A DNA stretch of 52,472 bases. Source: Herminiimonas sp. Its GTDB lineage: Bacteria > Pseudomonadota > Gammaproteobacteria > Burkholderiales > Burkholderiaceae_D. This document shows, in pieces, positions 40,145 through 49,485 of this stretch. Location of the stretch: NCBI GenBank assembly GCA_028292665.1, contig JAQGLW010000090.1:1-52472 (forward strand). Direction: 5' to 3'. The first letter of the stretch is position 1, and every line of letters begins with the position of its first letter. The notes beneath the pieces are model-generated. The model saw only the letters and a list, made by a program, of their open reading frames with translations, made no database searches and was not told the origin of the DNA. A program made the position numbers and the translations under genes.

Positions 40145-40762
40145 TCAAAAATATCCGGCAACAGCGGTTTTTATACTGTCTACGGACACGACATGGACTG
40201 CATGCATACCGACTCTACTCGCACTGTCGACATTTTCCCTTGTATCATCAAAAAACATGATGCGATCGGGAGGCATTCCGATTTCGCGCGATGCATGTAA
40301 AAATGCCTCGGGATCAGGTTTCCGCTTGCCGATATCCGATGACACGAACACGCGTTCGAAGTGGTTAAGCATGGCCGCATATTCTGCTGTCCAATATCGC
40401 TGATGGACCGCATTGGAATTGCTGAATACATATAGAGGAATTTTCTGCTTCAGCGAAACAAGAAGTGCAGTGGTTTGGTGAATTTCTGTGCCGAGGATCG
40501 CATTCCATCCCGTTTCGAACTCCGCATGCGACAGAGTAATACCGAGCGAACTGCGCAACGAATCAAAGTATTCGCCGGCATCGATTTCGCCGCGTTCATG
40601 TTGTTGATAAAATGCATCCATTGAAAATCTGGAACGCAGCAACGAGGCCGGCGTGCCGGAATATCTGCTCCAGACTTCAAAAGCCTTGTTGAAATCAACA
40701 TCAATCAATACGCCACCCAGATCAAACAATAATGCCTTAACGCCGGCGGCCGGATTATTCAT
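40145..40762 (-). CDS. HAD-superfamily hydrolase
   Basis: The 205-aa product, started at MNNPAAGVKALLFDLGGVLIDVDF, has HAD motif I in the epoxide-hydrolase/YihX style (FDLGGVLID, in which the second Asp is replaced by Gly), motif II in YVFSNSN, the lysine of motif III in GKRKPDPEAFLHASREIG and motif IV IMFFDDTRENVDSA. The helical cap between about 15 and 90 makes it a C1-type member. Such enzymes dephosphorylate small metabolites such as sugar phosphates or nucleotides. The open frame continues upstream to 40813 without family sequence. It is divergent from prfC. Confidence 0.88.
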   Translation of the reverse strand: MNNPAAGVKALLFDLGGVLIDVDFNKAFEVWSRYSGTPASLLRSRFSMDAFYQQHERGEIDAGEYFDSLRSSLGITLSHAEFETGWNAILGTEIHQTTALLVSLKQKIPLYVFSNSNAVHQRYWTAEYAAMLNHFERVFVSSDIGKRKPDPEAFLHASREIGMPPDRIMFFDDTRENVDSASRVGMHAVHVVSVDSIKTAVAGYF

Positions 40763-40965
40763 TTCATGCTCAATTTGTTCTATAACATCGAATGTTACCG
40801 CATCCGGAAACATGGTTAATTGTGCGCATTGAACGCTGATTGCATATGATGGACAAGATCGATGCAGGAATGGATGAAATGCGGAATTTCCTCTTTTCAG
40901 TCAAGATATTAGACTTCATCGCCAAGAGCCGGTAGACTTTACGCCTTTTTGCAAGGCCCATTATC

Positions 40966-42636
40966 ATGGCCACCATTCCTGATCTGCCAACGCCCGATAC
41001 CGCCGATGCTTCTGTTCCCGATTCCCGCAAGGTTCCGGTGGAACTGATTGCGCGCGAAGTGGCGCGCCGCCGTACCTTCGGTATTATTTCACACCCCGAC
41101 GCGGGCAAAACCACGTTGACCGAAAAGCTGCTGCTGTTTTCCGGGGCGATTCAGCTCGCCGGCACCGTCAAGGCGCGCAAGAGCGGCCGCCATGCGACAT
41201 CGGACTGGATGGAAATTGAAAAGCAGCGCGGCATTTCCGTGGCCAGCTCGGTGATGCAGTTCGAATACCGCGGCCATGTGGTGAATCTGCTCGATACACC
41301 GGGCCACCAGGATTTTTCCGAAGATACCTACCGGGTGCTGACGGCAGTCGATTCCGCATTGATGGTGATCGATGCGGCCAAGGGCGTCGAGGCGCAGACG
41401 ATCAAGCTGCTCAATGTCTGCCGCATGCGCAATACGCCGATCATCACCTTCATGAACAAGATGGACCGCGAAACGCGCGATCCGCTGGAGTTGCTCGACG
41501 AACTGGAATCGGTGCTCGATATCCGGTGCGCGCCGGTGACATGGCCGATCGGCATGGGAAAAACGTTCCGTGGCGTATATCACTTGCTGCGCGACGAAAT
41601 CATGCTGTTTGCCGCCGGCAGTGAAAAAGCCGACCAGACTTTTGAAGTCATCAAGGGTATCGATAATCCGCGCCTGGCAGAAATGTTCCCGCTCGAGATC
41701 GAGCAGCTCAAGATGGAAGTCGAACTGGTTCACGGAGCTTCCCACCCATTCGATCTGGATGCCTTTCTGGCAGGCACGCAAACGCCGGTATTTTTCGGTT
41801 CCGCGATCAACAACTTCGGCGTGCGCGAAATTCTCAATGCGCTGCTGGATTGGGCGCAGCCGCCGCGTGAACGCGATGCGACAGTGCGTTCCGTCAAGCC
41901 TGTCGAAGCGCCGTTCTCGGGTTTCGTTTTCAAGATTCAGGCCAATATGGATCCTGCGCATCGGGACCGTATCGCTTTCCTGCGTGTTTGTTCGGGGCGC
42001 TTCGAGCGCGGCATGAAAATCAAGCATCTGCGCCTGAACCGCGAGATCAAGGTCGCGAGCGTCGTCACCTTCATGGCATCCAGCCGCGAACAGGTCGAGG
42101 AAGCGTACGCCGGCGATATCATCGGTTTGCCCAACCACGGCAACATGCAGATCGGCGACAGTTTTTCCGAAGGTGAATTGCTGCAGTTCACCGGCATTCC
42201 GTATTTCGCGCCGGACTTCTTCCGATCGGTGCGCATCCGCAATCCTTTGAAGATCAAGCAACTGCACAAGGGTTTGCAGCAACTCGGCGAAGAAGGCGCA
42301 GTGCAGGTATTCAAGCCGGCGCATAGCGGCGATCTGATTCTGGGCGCGGTCGGCGTGCTGCAGTTCGAAGTTGTTGCGAGCCGGCTGTTGAATGAATATG
42401 GCGTCGATGCGGTATTCGAGGGCACCAGCATCAACAGCGCCCGCTGGATATCGTGTGAGGACAAGCGCGTACTGGCCGATTTCGAGAAATCTTCGGCGGG
42501 GCACAACATCGCTTATGATGCCGCCGGCAATATGGCCTATCTTGCTACGTCGGGTGTCAATCTGAAACTGACACAGGAGCGCTGGCCCAAGCTGACATTC
42601 CATACAACGCGCGAGCATGCGGTAAAACTGGATTAG
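40966..42636 (+). CDS. prfC: Peptide chain release factor 3
   Basis: The 556-aa GTPase has G1 [15 protein letters not shown] (about 42-56), the switch I segment [30 protein letters not shown]3 DTPGHQDF, G4 NKMDRE and the RF3-specific C-terminal domains ([60 protein letters not shown]). It removes RF1 and RF2 from ribosomes after peptide release, using GTP. The length is slightly above the usual 530 because of about 20 extra N-terminal residues. It is a single gene ending in a long perfect hairpin. Confidence 0.97.
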   Translation: MATIPDLPTPDTADASVPDSRKVPVELIAREVARRRTFGIISHPDAGKTTLTEKLLLFSGAIQLAGTVKARKSGRHATSDWMEIEKQRGISVASSVMQFEYRGHVVNLLDTPGHQDFSEDTYRVLTAVDSALMVIDAAKGVEAQTIKLLNVCRMRNTPIITFMNKMDRETRDPLELLDELESVLDIRCAPVTWPIGMGKTFRGVYHLLRDEIMLFAAGSEKADQTFEVIKGIDNPRLAEMFPLEIEQLKMEVELVHGASHPFDLDAFLAGTQTPVFFGSAINNFGVREILNALLDWAQPPRERDATVRSVKPVEAPFSGFVFKIQANMDPAHRDRIAFLRVCSGRFERGMKIKHLRLNREIKVASVVTFMASSREQVEEAYAGDIIGLPNHGNMQIGDSFSEGELLQFTGIPYFAPDFFRSVRIRNPLKIKQLHKGLQQLGEEGAVQVFKPAHSGDLILGAVGVLQFEVVASRLLNEYGVDAVFEGTSINSARWISCEDKRVLADFEKSSAGHNIAYDAAGNMAYLATSGVNLKLTQERWPKLTFHTTREHAVKLD

Positions 42637-42675
42637 ACCGACCGGCGCATATCGTGCCTTGATCAAGATACTGCG

Positions 42676-42712
42676 ATCATGGCCGGCGGCACGAAATGCC
42701 GCCGGCCATGAT
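42676..42712 (+). terminator. 15-bp perfect hairpin after prfC
   Basis: ATCATGGCCGGCGGC and GCCGCCGGCCATGAT pair perfectly around an ACGAAAT loop, 40 nt after the prfC stop. There is no T-run, so it may end transcription weakly or stabilise the message end. Confidence 0.6.
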
Positions 42713-42797
42713 GGTGCAGTTATCCATGGAAATTTGCAGTCTAATAGCAACGCTTTGCGGCCGAATTCTCTTCAAATACGCGCTGTTTCCCGCGACT

Positions 42798-42838
42798 TTG
42801 CGCTATATCAAACAAGACATTGCGCATTTTTCTATACT
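42798..42838 (+). promoter_or_regulatory. Degenerate FNR-like box with a good -10 element
   Basis: TTGCG-CTAT-ATCAA (42798-42811) keeps one perfect half-site. TATACT at 42833-42838 is within 1 nt of class II spacing. It lies about 115 nt before the gene at 42955. Confidence 0.4.
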
Positions 42839-42954
42839 ACCGCGACACGTTTGCCAACTGGTTCACCTCCACTCTTCTTTAAAGCAGTCGGTTCAGTCGA
42901 ATCCTCCACACCGTATTGGAGGTGTCCCAAGCATTTGATGATTTAAGGAAAAAA

Positions 42955-43500
42955 ATGCTAACCGCCACCTATTCTTTAGTTGCTTTGTCAGTCGAGCAGA
43001 AAAAAGCGCGCTGTAACTTGTCCGCACTTCAGCAGAATATTAAAAGCAGTGCCAAAAATCCGAAAGATACCGATCCTGTCAGTCTTGAATCGGCAGTGGA
43101 TAAACTGTCCCGGTTCGACCAATACTGTCATGAGCGCAAAGTGGAAGTTTATGTCATCCCCGCAATCCGGAAGGCAACCAGGGAAGCGGATTCGCTGTTA
43201 GCCGAACTGGAGTCCTTGAGTCTGCGCGGACTTAACATTCTGCGGTCGATGCGGGATGGATTGCGCCAGGCTTTTGAACAGGGCGCAGTAAAGGTCGAAG
43301 AGCTTTGCCGTTCGATGGAGCTTTATTGCAACAATCTTTTTCAAAGGCTGATCAAGGAAGAAGAACTATTTCAAATTGCGCAGCGCGTGATATCAATCGA
43401 AGAGTGGTTTGCCATTGCCGCCAGTTTTCTATCGCACGATGCGGAAAATGACCGGCGAAGACGATATGCCCATATCGGGCCGAGCCGGCCTCCCGTATAG
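42955..43500 (+). CDS. Helical hypothetical protein, 181 aa
   Basis: Start at MLTATYSLVALSVEQKKARC with AAGGA upstream. The protein is all-helical and rich in charged residues: LESAVDKLSRFDQYCHERKVEVYVIPAIRKATREADSLLAELESL, then LRSMRDGLRQAFEQGAVKVEELCRSMELYCNNLF. The CHERK...E..VIP segment loosely recalls a hemerythrin helix, but too few His residues are present to call a di-iron protein. The product is soluble. A FNR-like box with a good -10 element lies upstream. Confidence 0.7.
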   Translation: MLTATYSLVALSVEQKKARCNLSALQQNIKSSAKNPKDTDPVSLESAVDKLSRFDQYCHERKVEVYVIPAIRKATREADSLLAELESLSLRGLNILRSMRDGLRQAFEQGAVKVEELCRSMELYCNNLFQRLIKEEELFQIAQRVISIEEWFAIAASFLSHDAENDRRRRYAHIGPSRPPV

Positions 43501-43723
43501 CCGGCCTCCCGTATCCCATGCGGTCCGGTAGGAGTCGCAGGGCGGACAACGTTCGTGCATCGATCCCGCTTGTCTTATCGTTAACGGTGTGTTGGGTTAT
43601 TGAAATACTCGAGGACGGTGTCGATATCGATATCTGTTTTTCTTTCCCGGGCAAGGGCTTGCCTCTTGCATAGTCTGCTGTTTCTTGGCATGGTGTGGCC
43701 ACGTGTGTTTTTACAGGCCATTC

Positions 43724-45055
43724 ATGCCAAAAATTTTCAGGTTCACCCAATTCTCGCTGCGTGATCTCGTCGTTACTGCCGGACCGGCCACCGCCGTGAT
43801 TGTGCTGGTGTGTCTTGTTGCATATTGGCTGATTGATCCATCGCCGCCGCGGCACGTGACGATTTCCACCGGGCAGGAAAACAGCGCATATGAAGCATTC
43901 GCGAAAAGATATGCCGCCACGCTGGCGAAACAACATATCACCGTGACGCTGAAACCTTCGCTCGGTTCGCAGGAGAATCTCCAGCGGCTGCAGGATCGTC
44001 AATCCGGTGTCGACATCGCATTCGTGCAAAGCGGTTCAACCGAGCAGGCCGAAGCCGAACGCAAAGGGCTGGTATCGCTGGGAAGCCTGTTTACCGAACC
44101 GGTGTGGCTCTTTTTGCGCGACACAAAGGATGTCATGCAACTGACCCAGTTGAAGGGACTTAAAATCAACGTTGGTCCGGAAGGTACCGGCGTACCTCAG
44201 CTTTTCAAGAAAATATTGTCAGTCAATGGCGTAGAACCCACCGATTTGACGCTCGGCGCACTGGAAAATACACCGGCAACCGTGGAGTTGCTGGAAGGCC
44301 GGATCGATGGCTTGGTATTCAGTGCGGCGCCGGAAGAATTGCTGATCCAGATGCTGCTGCAAACGCCGGGCATCAAACTTTTCGATTTCGCGCAGGCTGA
44401 AGCGTATACCAGGCGCTTTCCGTTTTTATCGAATGTCGTTTTGCCGCGAGGCATTGTCGATCTGGGCCGCGACCTGCCGCCCAAGAATTATCATTTGATT
44501 GCTCCGACCGCGACCTTGGTCGCGCGCGACAATCTGCATCCGGCGTTGATCGATCTGTTCGTGCAGGCCGCATCGGACATCCACGGCGGCGCCGGCTGGT
44601 TCCGCAAGCAGGGAGAATTTCCCACCGCCAGTTATACTGAAATTCCGGTCGCGCGCGATGCTGAAAAATTCTACAAGAGCGGTCCGCCTTTCCTGCAGCG
44701 TTACATGCCGTTCTGGCTCGCCAATTTCTTCGAGCGGATGTGGGTCGTAATCGTTGCGCTCGGTGCGTTGATCCTGCCGTTGTCGCGTATCGTGCCGCCG
44801 CTCTATGTCTGGAAAGTGCGTTCACGGGTATACCGCTGGTACGGGCAGTTGCGCACCGTCGAGCAGGCGATCGAAGATGTGCCGCATGCTATGCGAGCCG
44901 AGGTGTACCCGGTGCAGATGGCGAGGCTGGACGAGATTGAGGAAAGGGTGAATCAGATTTCAATTCCGCTGTCCTTTGCGGAAGAGTTGTATGGCCTGCG
45001 CAGTCATATCAATTTTGTACGCAAGCGCATAGCGGGATTGATGAGAGTGCAATAG
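43724..45055 (+). CDS. Membrane-anchored TAXI-family (TRAP-type) solute receptor
   Basis: The 443-aa protein has an N-terminal membrane anchor (about 18-37), the TAXI receptor domain (TISTGQENSAYEAFAKRYAATLAK ... LGSQENLQRLQDRQSGVDIAFVQSGST ... LKINVGPEGTGVPQLFKKIL), a second membrane segment near the C-terminus (WVVIVALGALILPLSRIVPPLYVW, about 338-361) and a cytoplasmic, coiled-coil-like tail of about 80 residues. Classical TAXI receptors are free periplasmic proteins, so this two-anchor form with a tail is a distinct subgroup. No TRAP permease gene is nearby. The ligand is unknown. Confidence 0.88.
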   Translation: MPKIFRFTQFSLRDLVVTAGPATAVIVLVCLVAYWLIDPSPPRHVTISTGQENSAYEAFAKRYAATLAKQHITVTLKPSLGSQENLQRLQDRQSGVDIAFVQSGSTEQAEAERKGLVSLGSLFTEPVWLFLRDTKDVMQLTQLKGLKINVGPEGTGVPQLFKKILSVNGVEPTDLTLGALENTPATVELLEGRIDGLVFSAAPEELLIQMLLQTPGIKLFDFAQAEAYTRRFPFLSNVVLPRGIVDLGRDLPPKNYHLIAPTATLVARDNLHPALIDLFVQAASDIHGGAGWFRKQGEFPTASYTEIPVARDAEKFYKSGPPFLQRYMPFWLANFFERMWVVIVALGALILPLSRIVPPLYVWKVRSRVYRWYGQLRTVEQAIEDVPHAMRAEVYPVQMARLDEIEERVNQISIPLSFAEELYGLRSHINFVRKRIAGLMRVQ

Positions 45056-45201
45056 CTTGCGCTATTGGATTAACCGCAGAACAACCATATCTCCATGTCA
45101 TCCCGCTGATCCTCGCTTTTGCTTTCTCCTGAAAGAGGGGAAGACTGATTGAGTTTTCTCTTTCAGGAGAACGAATCCGCGATGAAGACGTCGGTTTGCT
45201 A

Positions 45202-45666
45202 TCAGGCCCCGACCCAAGGCAATCCCGCCTTGCACCAACCGGCCACTGTCTTGCGGTGTCCTTCCGCATCCTTGTCGCCCTCAAATCCCTCCAGAATATC
45301 GAAGCATTGAGTGTAGCCTTCCTCGGTTGCACGTTTGGCGGCATGGCGAGAGCGCACTCCCGACCGGCATAAAAACAGCAGCACGTCATCTTTGCCGGCG
45401 ACTTGCGTCAATTGCGGCATGAAATCCGGATTGGCCGTGCCGCCCGGGTAGAGATTCCATTGCACCGCCGCCTGCCGGATTTCCGGGACGGCGACTCGAC
45501 CGACCCAGTCGCGTTCGGCATTGGTTCGTACATCCACCAGCTTGGCGTTTGGATGCGCTTGCAGAAGCGCATATGCTTCTTGCGGCGTGACTGCGCCGGC
45601 ATAAGGCAATTGATTTTCCTGGCCGCGCCGGCATGCGGTGGTAAGGATATCAGCAGGGTTGTTCAT
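45202..45666 (-). CDS. Rhodanese-domain protein
   Basis: The 154-aa product has the rhodanese fold (VTPQEAYALLQAHPNAKLVDVRTNAERDWVGRV) and an active-site loop with the nucleophile C100 in LFLCRSGVRSRHAA. A single domain of this length handles sulfur transfer or redox signalling. A longer start at 45690 (MGLFDGIEM) has no ribosome site; I use MNNPADIL at 45666, with GGA upstream. It lies between the TAXI receptor and the glnA control region. Confidence 0.9.
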   Translation of the reverse strand: MNNPADILTTACRRGQENQLPYAGAVTPQEAYALLQAHPNAKLVDVRTNAERDWVGRVAVPEIRQAAVQWNLYPGGTANPDFMPQLTQVAGKDDVLLFLCRSGVRSRHAAKRATEEGYTQCFDILEGFEGDKDAEGHRKTVAGWCKAGLPWVGA

Positions 45667-45767
45667 TTCGATTCCATCAAATAAACCCATTTGTGATTAT
45701 AACGCTATGACCCTTGGAGCATTATGATATTCAGGGCAGCTTGGGTAGCCTCACTGCACAACTGATG

Positions 45768-45911
45768 AGCACTAAATTAGTGCAAAAATAACGATTAATT
45801 TTGGAAACGCACTTTGTTGGTGATTATACGAATTAATGCACATTAATGTTGCTTGAGACTTTGTTAATTAAAAGTTGCCAAAAGACTTCAAAATAGCACT
45901 TTATTATGCCA
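45768..45911 (+). promoter_or_regulatory. NtrC-type enhancer sites ahead of glnA
   Basis: AGCACTAAATTAGTGCA at 45768-45784 matches the NtrC consensus (TGCAC..N..GTGCA) and is nearly symmetric. Weaker copies follow: CGCACTTTGTTGGTGAT at 45808-45824, TGCACATTAATGTTGCT at 45837-45853 and AGCACTTTATTATGCCA at 45895-45911. Several sites 50-190 bp before a sigma-54 promoter is the usual glnA arrangement. Confidence 0.75.
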
Positions 45912-45960
45912 AACCGACTGCTTTGATGCAGCGTATTTGACGCATCGCTCACGCAGTTGA

Positions 45961-45976
45961 TGGCATGGAATCTGCT
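45961..45976 (+). promoter_or_regulatory. Sigma-54 promoter of glnA
   Basis: TGGCATGGAATCTGCT fits TGGCACG-N4-TTGCW, with GG and GC ten nt apart (45962-45963 and 45974-45975). The start of transcription would lie near 45987, about 105 nt before the glnA ATG. Confidence 0.85.
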
Positions 45977-46092
45977 ATCATCTCGGGCTGAGTTCTGGTT
46001 GCACTTTAATTTGCACTGCGGTTCGCACGACGGTACGCGCAGTCGCTTGGCAACCGGTTCACCAATTTATTTGCTTATTTTAGGAGATTCGC

Positions 46093-47508
46093 ATGGCAAT
46101 GACGGCCGCAGAGGTCTTGAAGATGGCGAAAGAAAACGAAGTCAAATTCGTTGATTTCCGCTTTGCTGATACACGAGGCAAGGAGCAGCACGTCACTGTG
46201 CCTGTTTCACATTTTGACATGGACAAATTCGAATCCGGCCATGCATTTGACGGTTCCTCGATTGCAGGCTGGAAGGGCATTGAAGCATCCGACATGATCC
46301 TGATGCCGGATCCGAACACCGCCAACATCGATCCGTTCATGGAAGAAACCACGCTGTTCATGCAGTGCGATGTGATCGAGCCTTCCGACGGCAAAGGCTA
46401 TGACCGCGACCCGCGTTCGATCGCCAAGCGCGCTGAAGCATATCTGAAATCGTCCGGCCTGGGCGACACGGCTTACTTCGGTCCGGAGCCGGAATTCTTC
46501 ATTTTCGACGGCGTTCGCTGGAAGATCGACATGTCGGGCTGTTTCGTCAAGATCGATTCCGAAGAAGCATCATGGAGTTCCGGCGAGAAGCTCGAAGGCG
46601 GCAACACCGGCCACCGTCCGACCGTCAAGGGCGGCTATTTCCCTGTTCCGCCGGTCGACAGCTTTCAGGACATGCGTTCGGAAATGTGCCTGATTCTCGA
46701 ATCAATGGGTATCCCGGTCGAAGTGCATCACCACGAAGTAGCCGGCGCCGGCCAGAATGAAATCGGCACCAAGTTCTCGACGCTTGTCCAACGTGCCGAC
46801 TGGACCCAGAATCTGAAATACGTAGTGCAGAATGTCGCCCATACCTACGGCAAAACGGCAACTTTCATGCCGAAACCAATCGTCGGCGACAACGGCTCCG
46901 GCATGCACGTTCACCAGTCTGTCTGGAAAGACGGCAAGAACCTGTTCGCAGGCGATGGCTATGCAGGCTTGTCCGAATTCGCGCTGTACTATATCGGCGG
47001 CATCATCAAGCATGCGCGCGCCTTGAATGCGATTACCAATCCGGGCACCAACTCGTACAAGCGTCTGGTTCCAGGCTATGAAGCACCGGTCAAGCTGGCC
47101 TACTCGGCTCGTAACCGTTCCGCATCGATCCGCATTCCGCATGTGCCGAATCCGAAAGGCCGCCGTATCGAAACGCGCTTCCCGGATCCTTTGGCTAATC
47201 CGTACCTGTGCTTTGCCGCGCTGCTGATGGCCGGTCTGGACGGCGTGCAGAACAAAATCCATCCCGGCGAAGCTGCATCGAAAGACCTGTACCATCTGCC
47301 GCCGGAAGAAGATGCAAAAATTCCAACGGTTTGCTCTTCGCTCGACCAGGCACTTGAGTATCTGGACAAGGATCGCGAATTCCTGACCCGTGGCGGCGTA
47401 TTCAGCGACACCATGATCGATGCTTACATCGAGCTGAAAATGCAGGAAGTCCAGCGCTTCCGCATGACGACCCACCCGGTCGAATTCGATATGTACTATT
47501 CGCTGTAA
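46093..47508 (+). CDS. glnA: Glutamine synthetase type I
   Basis: The 471-aa enzyme has all class I blocks: [20 protein letters not shown] at the N-terminus, [88 protein letters not shown] and the adenylylation tyrosine Y400 in [10 protein letters not shown]. It joins ammonia to glutamate using ATP and works as a dodecamer, controlled by adenylylation and by NtrBC. TAGGAGA precedes the ATG. A sigma-54 promoter and NtrC sites upstream and the downstream ntrBC genes show nitrogen control. Confidence 0.98.
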   Translation: MAMTAAEVLKMAKENEVKFVDFRFADTRGKEQHVTVPVSHFDMDKFESGHAFDGSSIAGWKGIEASDMILMPDPNTANIDPFMEETTLFMQCDVIEPSDGKGYDRDPRSIAKRAEAYLKSSGLGDTAYFGPEPEFFIFDGVRWKIDMSGCFVKIDSEEASWSSGEKLEGGNTGHRPTVKGGYFPVPPVDSFQDMRSEMCLILESMGIPVEVHHHEVAGAGQNEIGTKFSTLVQRADWTQNLKYVVQNVAHTYGKTATFMPKPIVGDNGSGMHVHQSVWKDGKNLFAGDGYAGLSEFALYYIGGIIKHARALNAITNPGTNSYKRLVPGYEAPVKLAYSARNRSASIRIPHVPNPKGRRIETRFPDPLANPYLCFAALLMAGLDGVQNKIHPGEAASKDLYHLPPEEDAKIPTVCSSLDQALEYLDKDREFLTRGGVFSDTMIDAYIELKMQEVQRFRMTTHPVEFDMYYSL

Positions 47509-47538
47509 CAGCGATTCCATTCGCCGCAAGGCGAAAAA

Positions 47539-47572
47539 GGCGGGGAAGGTTCAGGCTTTCCCCGCCTTTTTA
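47539..47572 (+). terminator. Rho-independent terminator of glnA
   Basis: GGCGGGGAAG pairs with TTTCCCCGCC around a GTTCAGGC-type loop and is followed by TTTTTATTTTTT. Confidence 0.9.
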
Positions 47573-47681
47573 TTTTTTGGAATGTTGCGGGAATGGGAAA
47601 ATCTCATTCAGAATGTTTGTAATGCCTTGATTCTTATCCTAAACTAACAATCCATTCCAAAAGTTTCATGGAAGAAAGTTT

Positions 47682-48167
47682 ATGAAAAAACAACTCTCAG
47701 CATTGATACTACTTGGGTGCGCAATCGGATATGCGCATGCGCAGGGTGAAGTTTACGTATGCATGAACGATAACGGTTCGAAGGAATACAAGAATACCGG
47801 CGCGACCAAGGGTTGCAAGAAAGTGGATTTGCAAGGTATTACCATGATTCCTGCGCCCAATAAGAAACCGATGGTTCAAACAGTTGCGGCCAGGTCAGCT
47901 TCACCGTCGGACTTTCCGAAGATCGACAGCGGCACACAAAAGGCACGCGACAATGACCGCATGCAGATTTTGCTCGATGAAATGAAGACCGAAGAAAAGA
48001 AGCTGGCAGATATGAGGAAGGACTTCAATAATGGCGAACCTGAGCGGCGCGGCGACGAAAGAAATTATGCAAAGTACCAGGAACGTGTGGCGGCGATGAA
48101 AGACGATATGAGTCGTACCGAAAAGAATATCGAAGCGTTGAAACGCGAGATTGGTAATCTAAAATAG
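47682..48167 (+). CDS. DUF4124-domain exported protein
   Basis: The 161-aa protein has a signal peptide (MKKQLSALILLGCAIGYAHAQ), a DUF4124 domain (GEVYVCMNDNGSKEYKNTGATKGCKKVDLQGI) with two cysteines, and a C-terminal coiled coil (about 95-160: MQILLDEMKTEEKKLADMRKDFNN ... MSRTEKNIEALKREIGNL). It is a periplasmic protein of unknown role. The gene lies between glnA and ntrB, an order common in Oxalobacteraceae and other betaproteobacteria, but both flanks have terminators, so it is transcribed separately. GGAAG precedes the ATG. Confidence 0.9.
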   Translation: MKKQLSALILLGCAIGYAHAQGEVYVCMNDNGSKEYKNTGATKGCKKVDLQGITMIPAPNKKPMVQTVAARSASPSDFPKIDSGTQKARDNDRMQILLDEMKTEEKKLADMRKDFNNGEPERRGDERNYAKYQERVAAMKDDMSRTEKNIEALKREIGNLK

Positions 48168-48191
48168 AGCAGGCACGACGCTTGCACGGAC

Positions 48192-48219
48192 AAGGCCGCG
48201 TGATGCGGCCTTTATTTTT
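48192..48219 (+). terminator. Rho-independent terminator
   Basis: AAGGCCGC-GTGAT-GCGGCCTT followed by TATTTTT, directly after the DUF4124 gene. It also shows that the ntrB start must lie further right than the first possible TTG codon in that frame at 48225. Confidence 0.85.
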
Positions 48220-48311
48220 GGATATTGCGGGACACGGTTACCCAGGCGCTTCTGCATGTCGAATTCTCTCGATCCCCCTTGAATGAGATTCTGTTCCCGA
48301 CAAATCGGATT

Positions 48312-49385
48312 GTGAAAACATCATTAACGTCATTAGATGGTTTGGACCTGTTAGCGTCGGCCGTCCTCGTACTCGATGCACAGGGTTGCATCACCTATGC
48401 CAATGCGGCTGCGGAGAACCTGCTGGAAAGCTCGTTCAAGGCGCTTTTGCACCAAAAACTGACAAATCTTTTTCTGAATGGCGAGAAGCTGACGGCGGTT
48501 TTCGACCAGGCTGTGGCGCACCAGTTTGCGGACAAGCGTCAGGACCTTGTGCTGGAACGGGCCGGACGCGAGCCGCTGCAGGTGCATATGATAGTCACCG
48601 CGCTCGATAATCCCGCTACGCCGGTATTGATAGAGCTGCGCGAAAACATACAACAGCTCAAACTGGACCGGGAAGAGCGGCTGCTCGATCAAAGCCAGGC
48701 CAACAAGGAATTGATTCGCAACCTTGCGCACGAGATCAAGAATCCCCTGGGGGGCATTCGGGGCGCCGCGCAACTACTGGAACTCGAACTGCCGGAGCGG
48801 CATTTGAAAGAGCTGCGCGAATATACCCAGGTGATCATCAAGGAAGCAGACCGGCTGCAGACGCTGGTCGATCGTTTGCTGGCGCCGCATCGCCGGCCGC
48901 ATATCGTGGGCGACGTCAATATCCACGAAGTATGCGAACGGGTGCGAAGCCTGATCATGGCCGAGTTTCCCAATGGGTTGATCATCAAACGTGATTACGA
49001 CTTGTCGGTACCCGAATTCCGGGGCGACAAGGAGCAGCTGATTCAGGCCGTATTGAATATCGCTCACAATGCTGCACAAGCTCTGTCGGCGCGCATCAAG
49101 GCCGGCGATGCAGTACTGACACTGCAGACGCGCGTGGCGCGGCAAGTCACACTGGCAAAGGTGCGTTATCGGCTGGCATTAGACTTGCATATCCTCGACA
49201 ACGGGCCGGGTATCCCATCCGACATTCGGGACCGCATTTTTTATCCGCTGGTATCGGGGCGGGATGGAGGAAGCGGTTTGGGGCTGACTTTGGCGCAAAC
49301 GTTCGTACAGCAGCATATGGGCGTGATCGAATGCGAGAGTCGGCCGGGATTTACTGATTTCAGGATTTTGATACCACTGCCCTGA
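48312..49385 (+). CDS. ntrB: Nitrogen regulation sensor kinase NtrB
   Basis: I use GTG at 48312 (357 aa), because NtrB proteins begin shortly before the PAS part LDGLDLLASAVLVLDAQGCITYANAAAENLL. The frame is open from a TTG at 48225, but that lies only a few nt behind a terminator. The phospho-acceptor is in NLAHEIKNPLGGIRGAAQLLE (H140), with ATPase boxes NIAHNAAQAL, DNGPGIP and GGSGLGLTLAQTFV. This soluble kinase/phosphatase passes the PII/2-oxoglutarate nitrogen signal to NtrC, encoded 100 nt downstream. Confidence 0.93.
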   Translation: MKTSLTSLDGLDLLASAVLVLDAQGCITYANAAAENLLESSFKALLHQKLTNLFLNGEKLTAVFDQAVAHQFADKRQDLVLERAGREPLQVHMIVTALDNPATPVLIELRENIQQLKLDREERLLDQSQANKELIRNLAHEIKNPLGGIRGAAQLLELELPERHLKELREYTQVIIKEADRLQTLVDRLLAPHRRPHIVGDVNIHEVCERVRSLIMAEFPNGLIIKRDYDLSVPEFRGDKEQLIQAVLNIAHNAAQALSARIKAGDAVLTLQTRVARQVTLAKVRYRLALDLHILDNGPGIPSDIRDRIFYPLVSGRDGGSGLGLTLAQTFVQQHMGVIECESRPGFTDFRILIPLP

Positions 49386-49485
49386 CAACGAATGTCCTTC
49401 AATATGGATCGCATGACAATCATATTGAAGGATATTTCAGGATAACGGCGGCGGCGCCACAAGCGCCGCTGCTTCATGACGCGGG

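Noticed and set aside
41089-42750. 553-codon open frame on the minus strand
   Set aside because: Antisense to prfC, which has all GTPase motifs; no family signature in the antisense translation.
42955-43500. Hemerythrin assignment
   Set aside because: Only a few His residues and no complete H...HxxxE...H...HxxxxD pattern.
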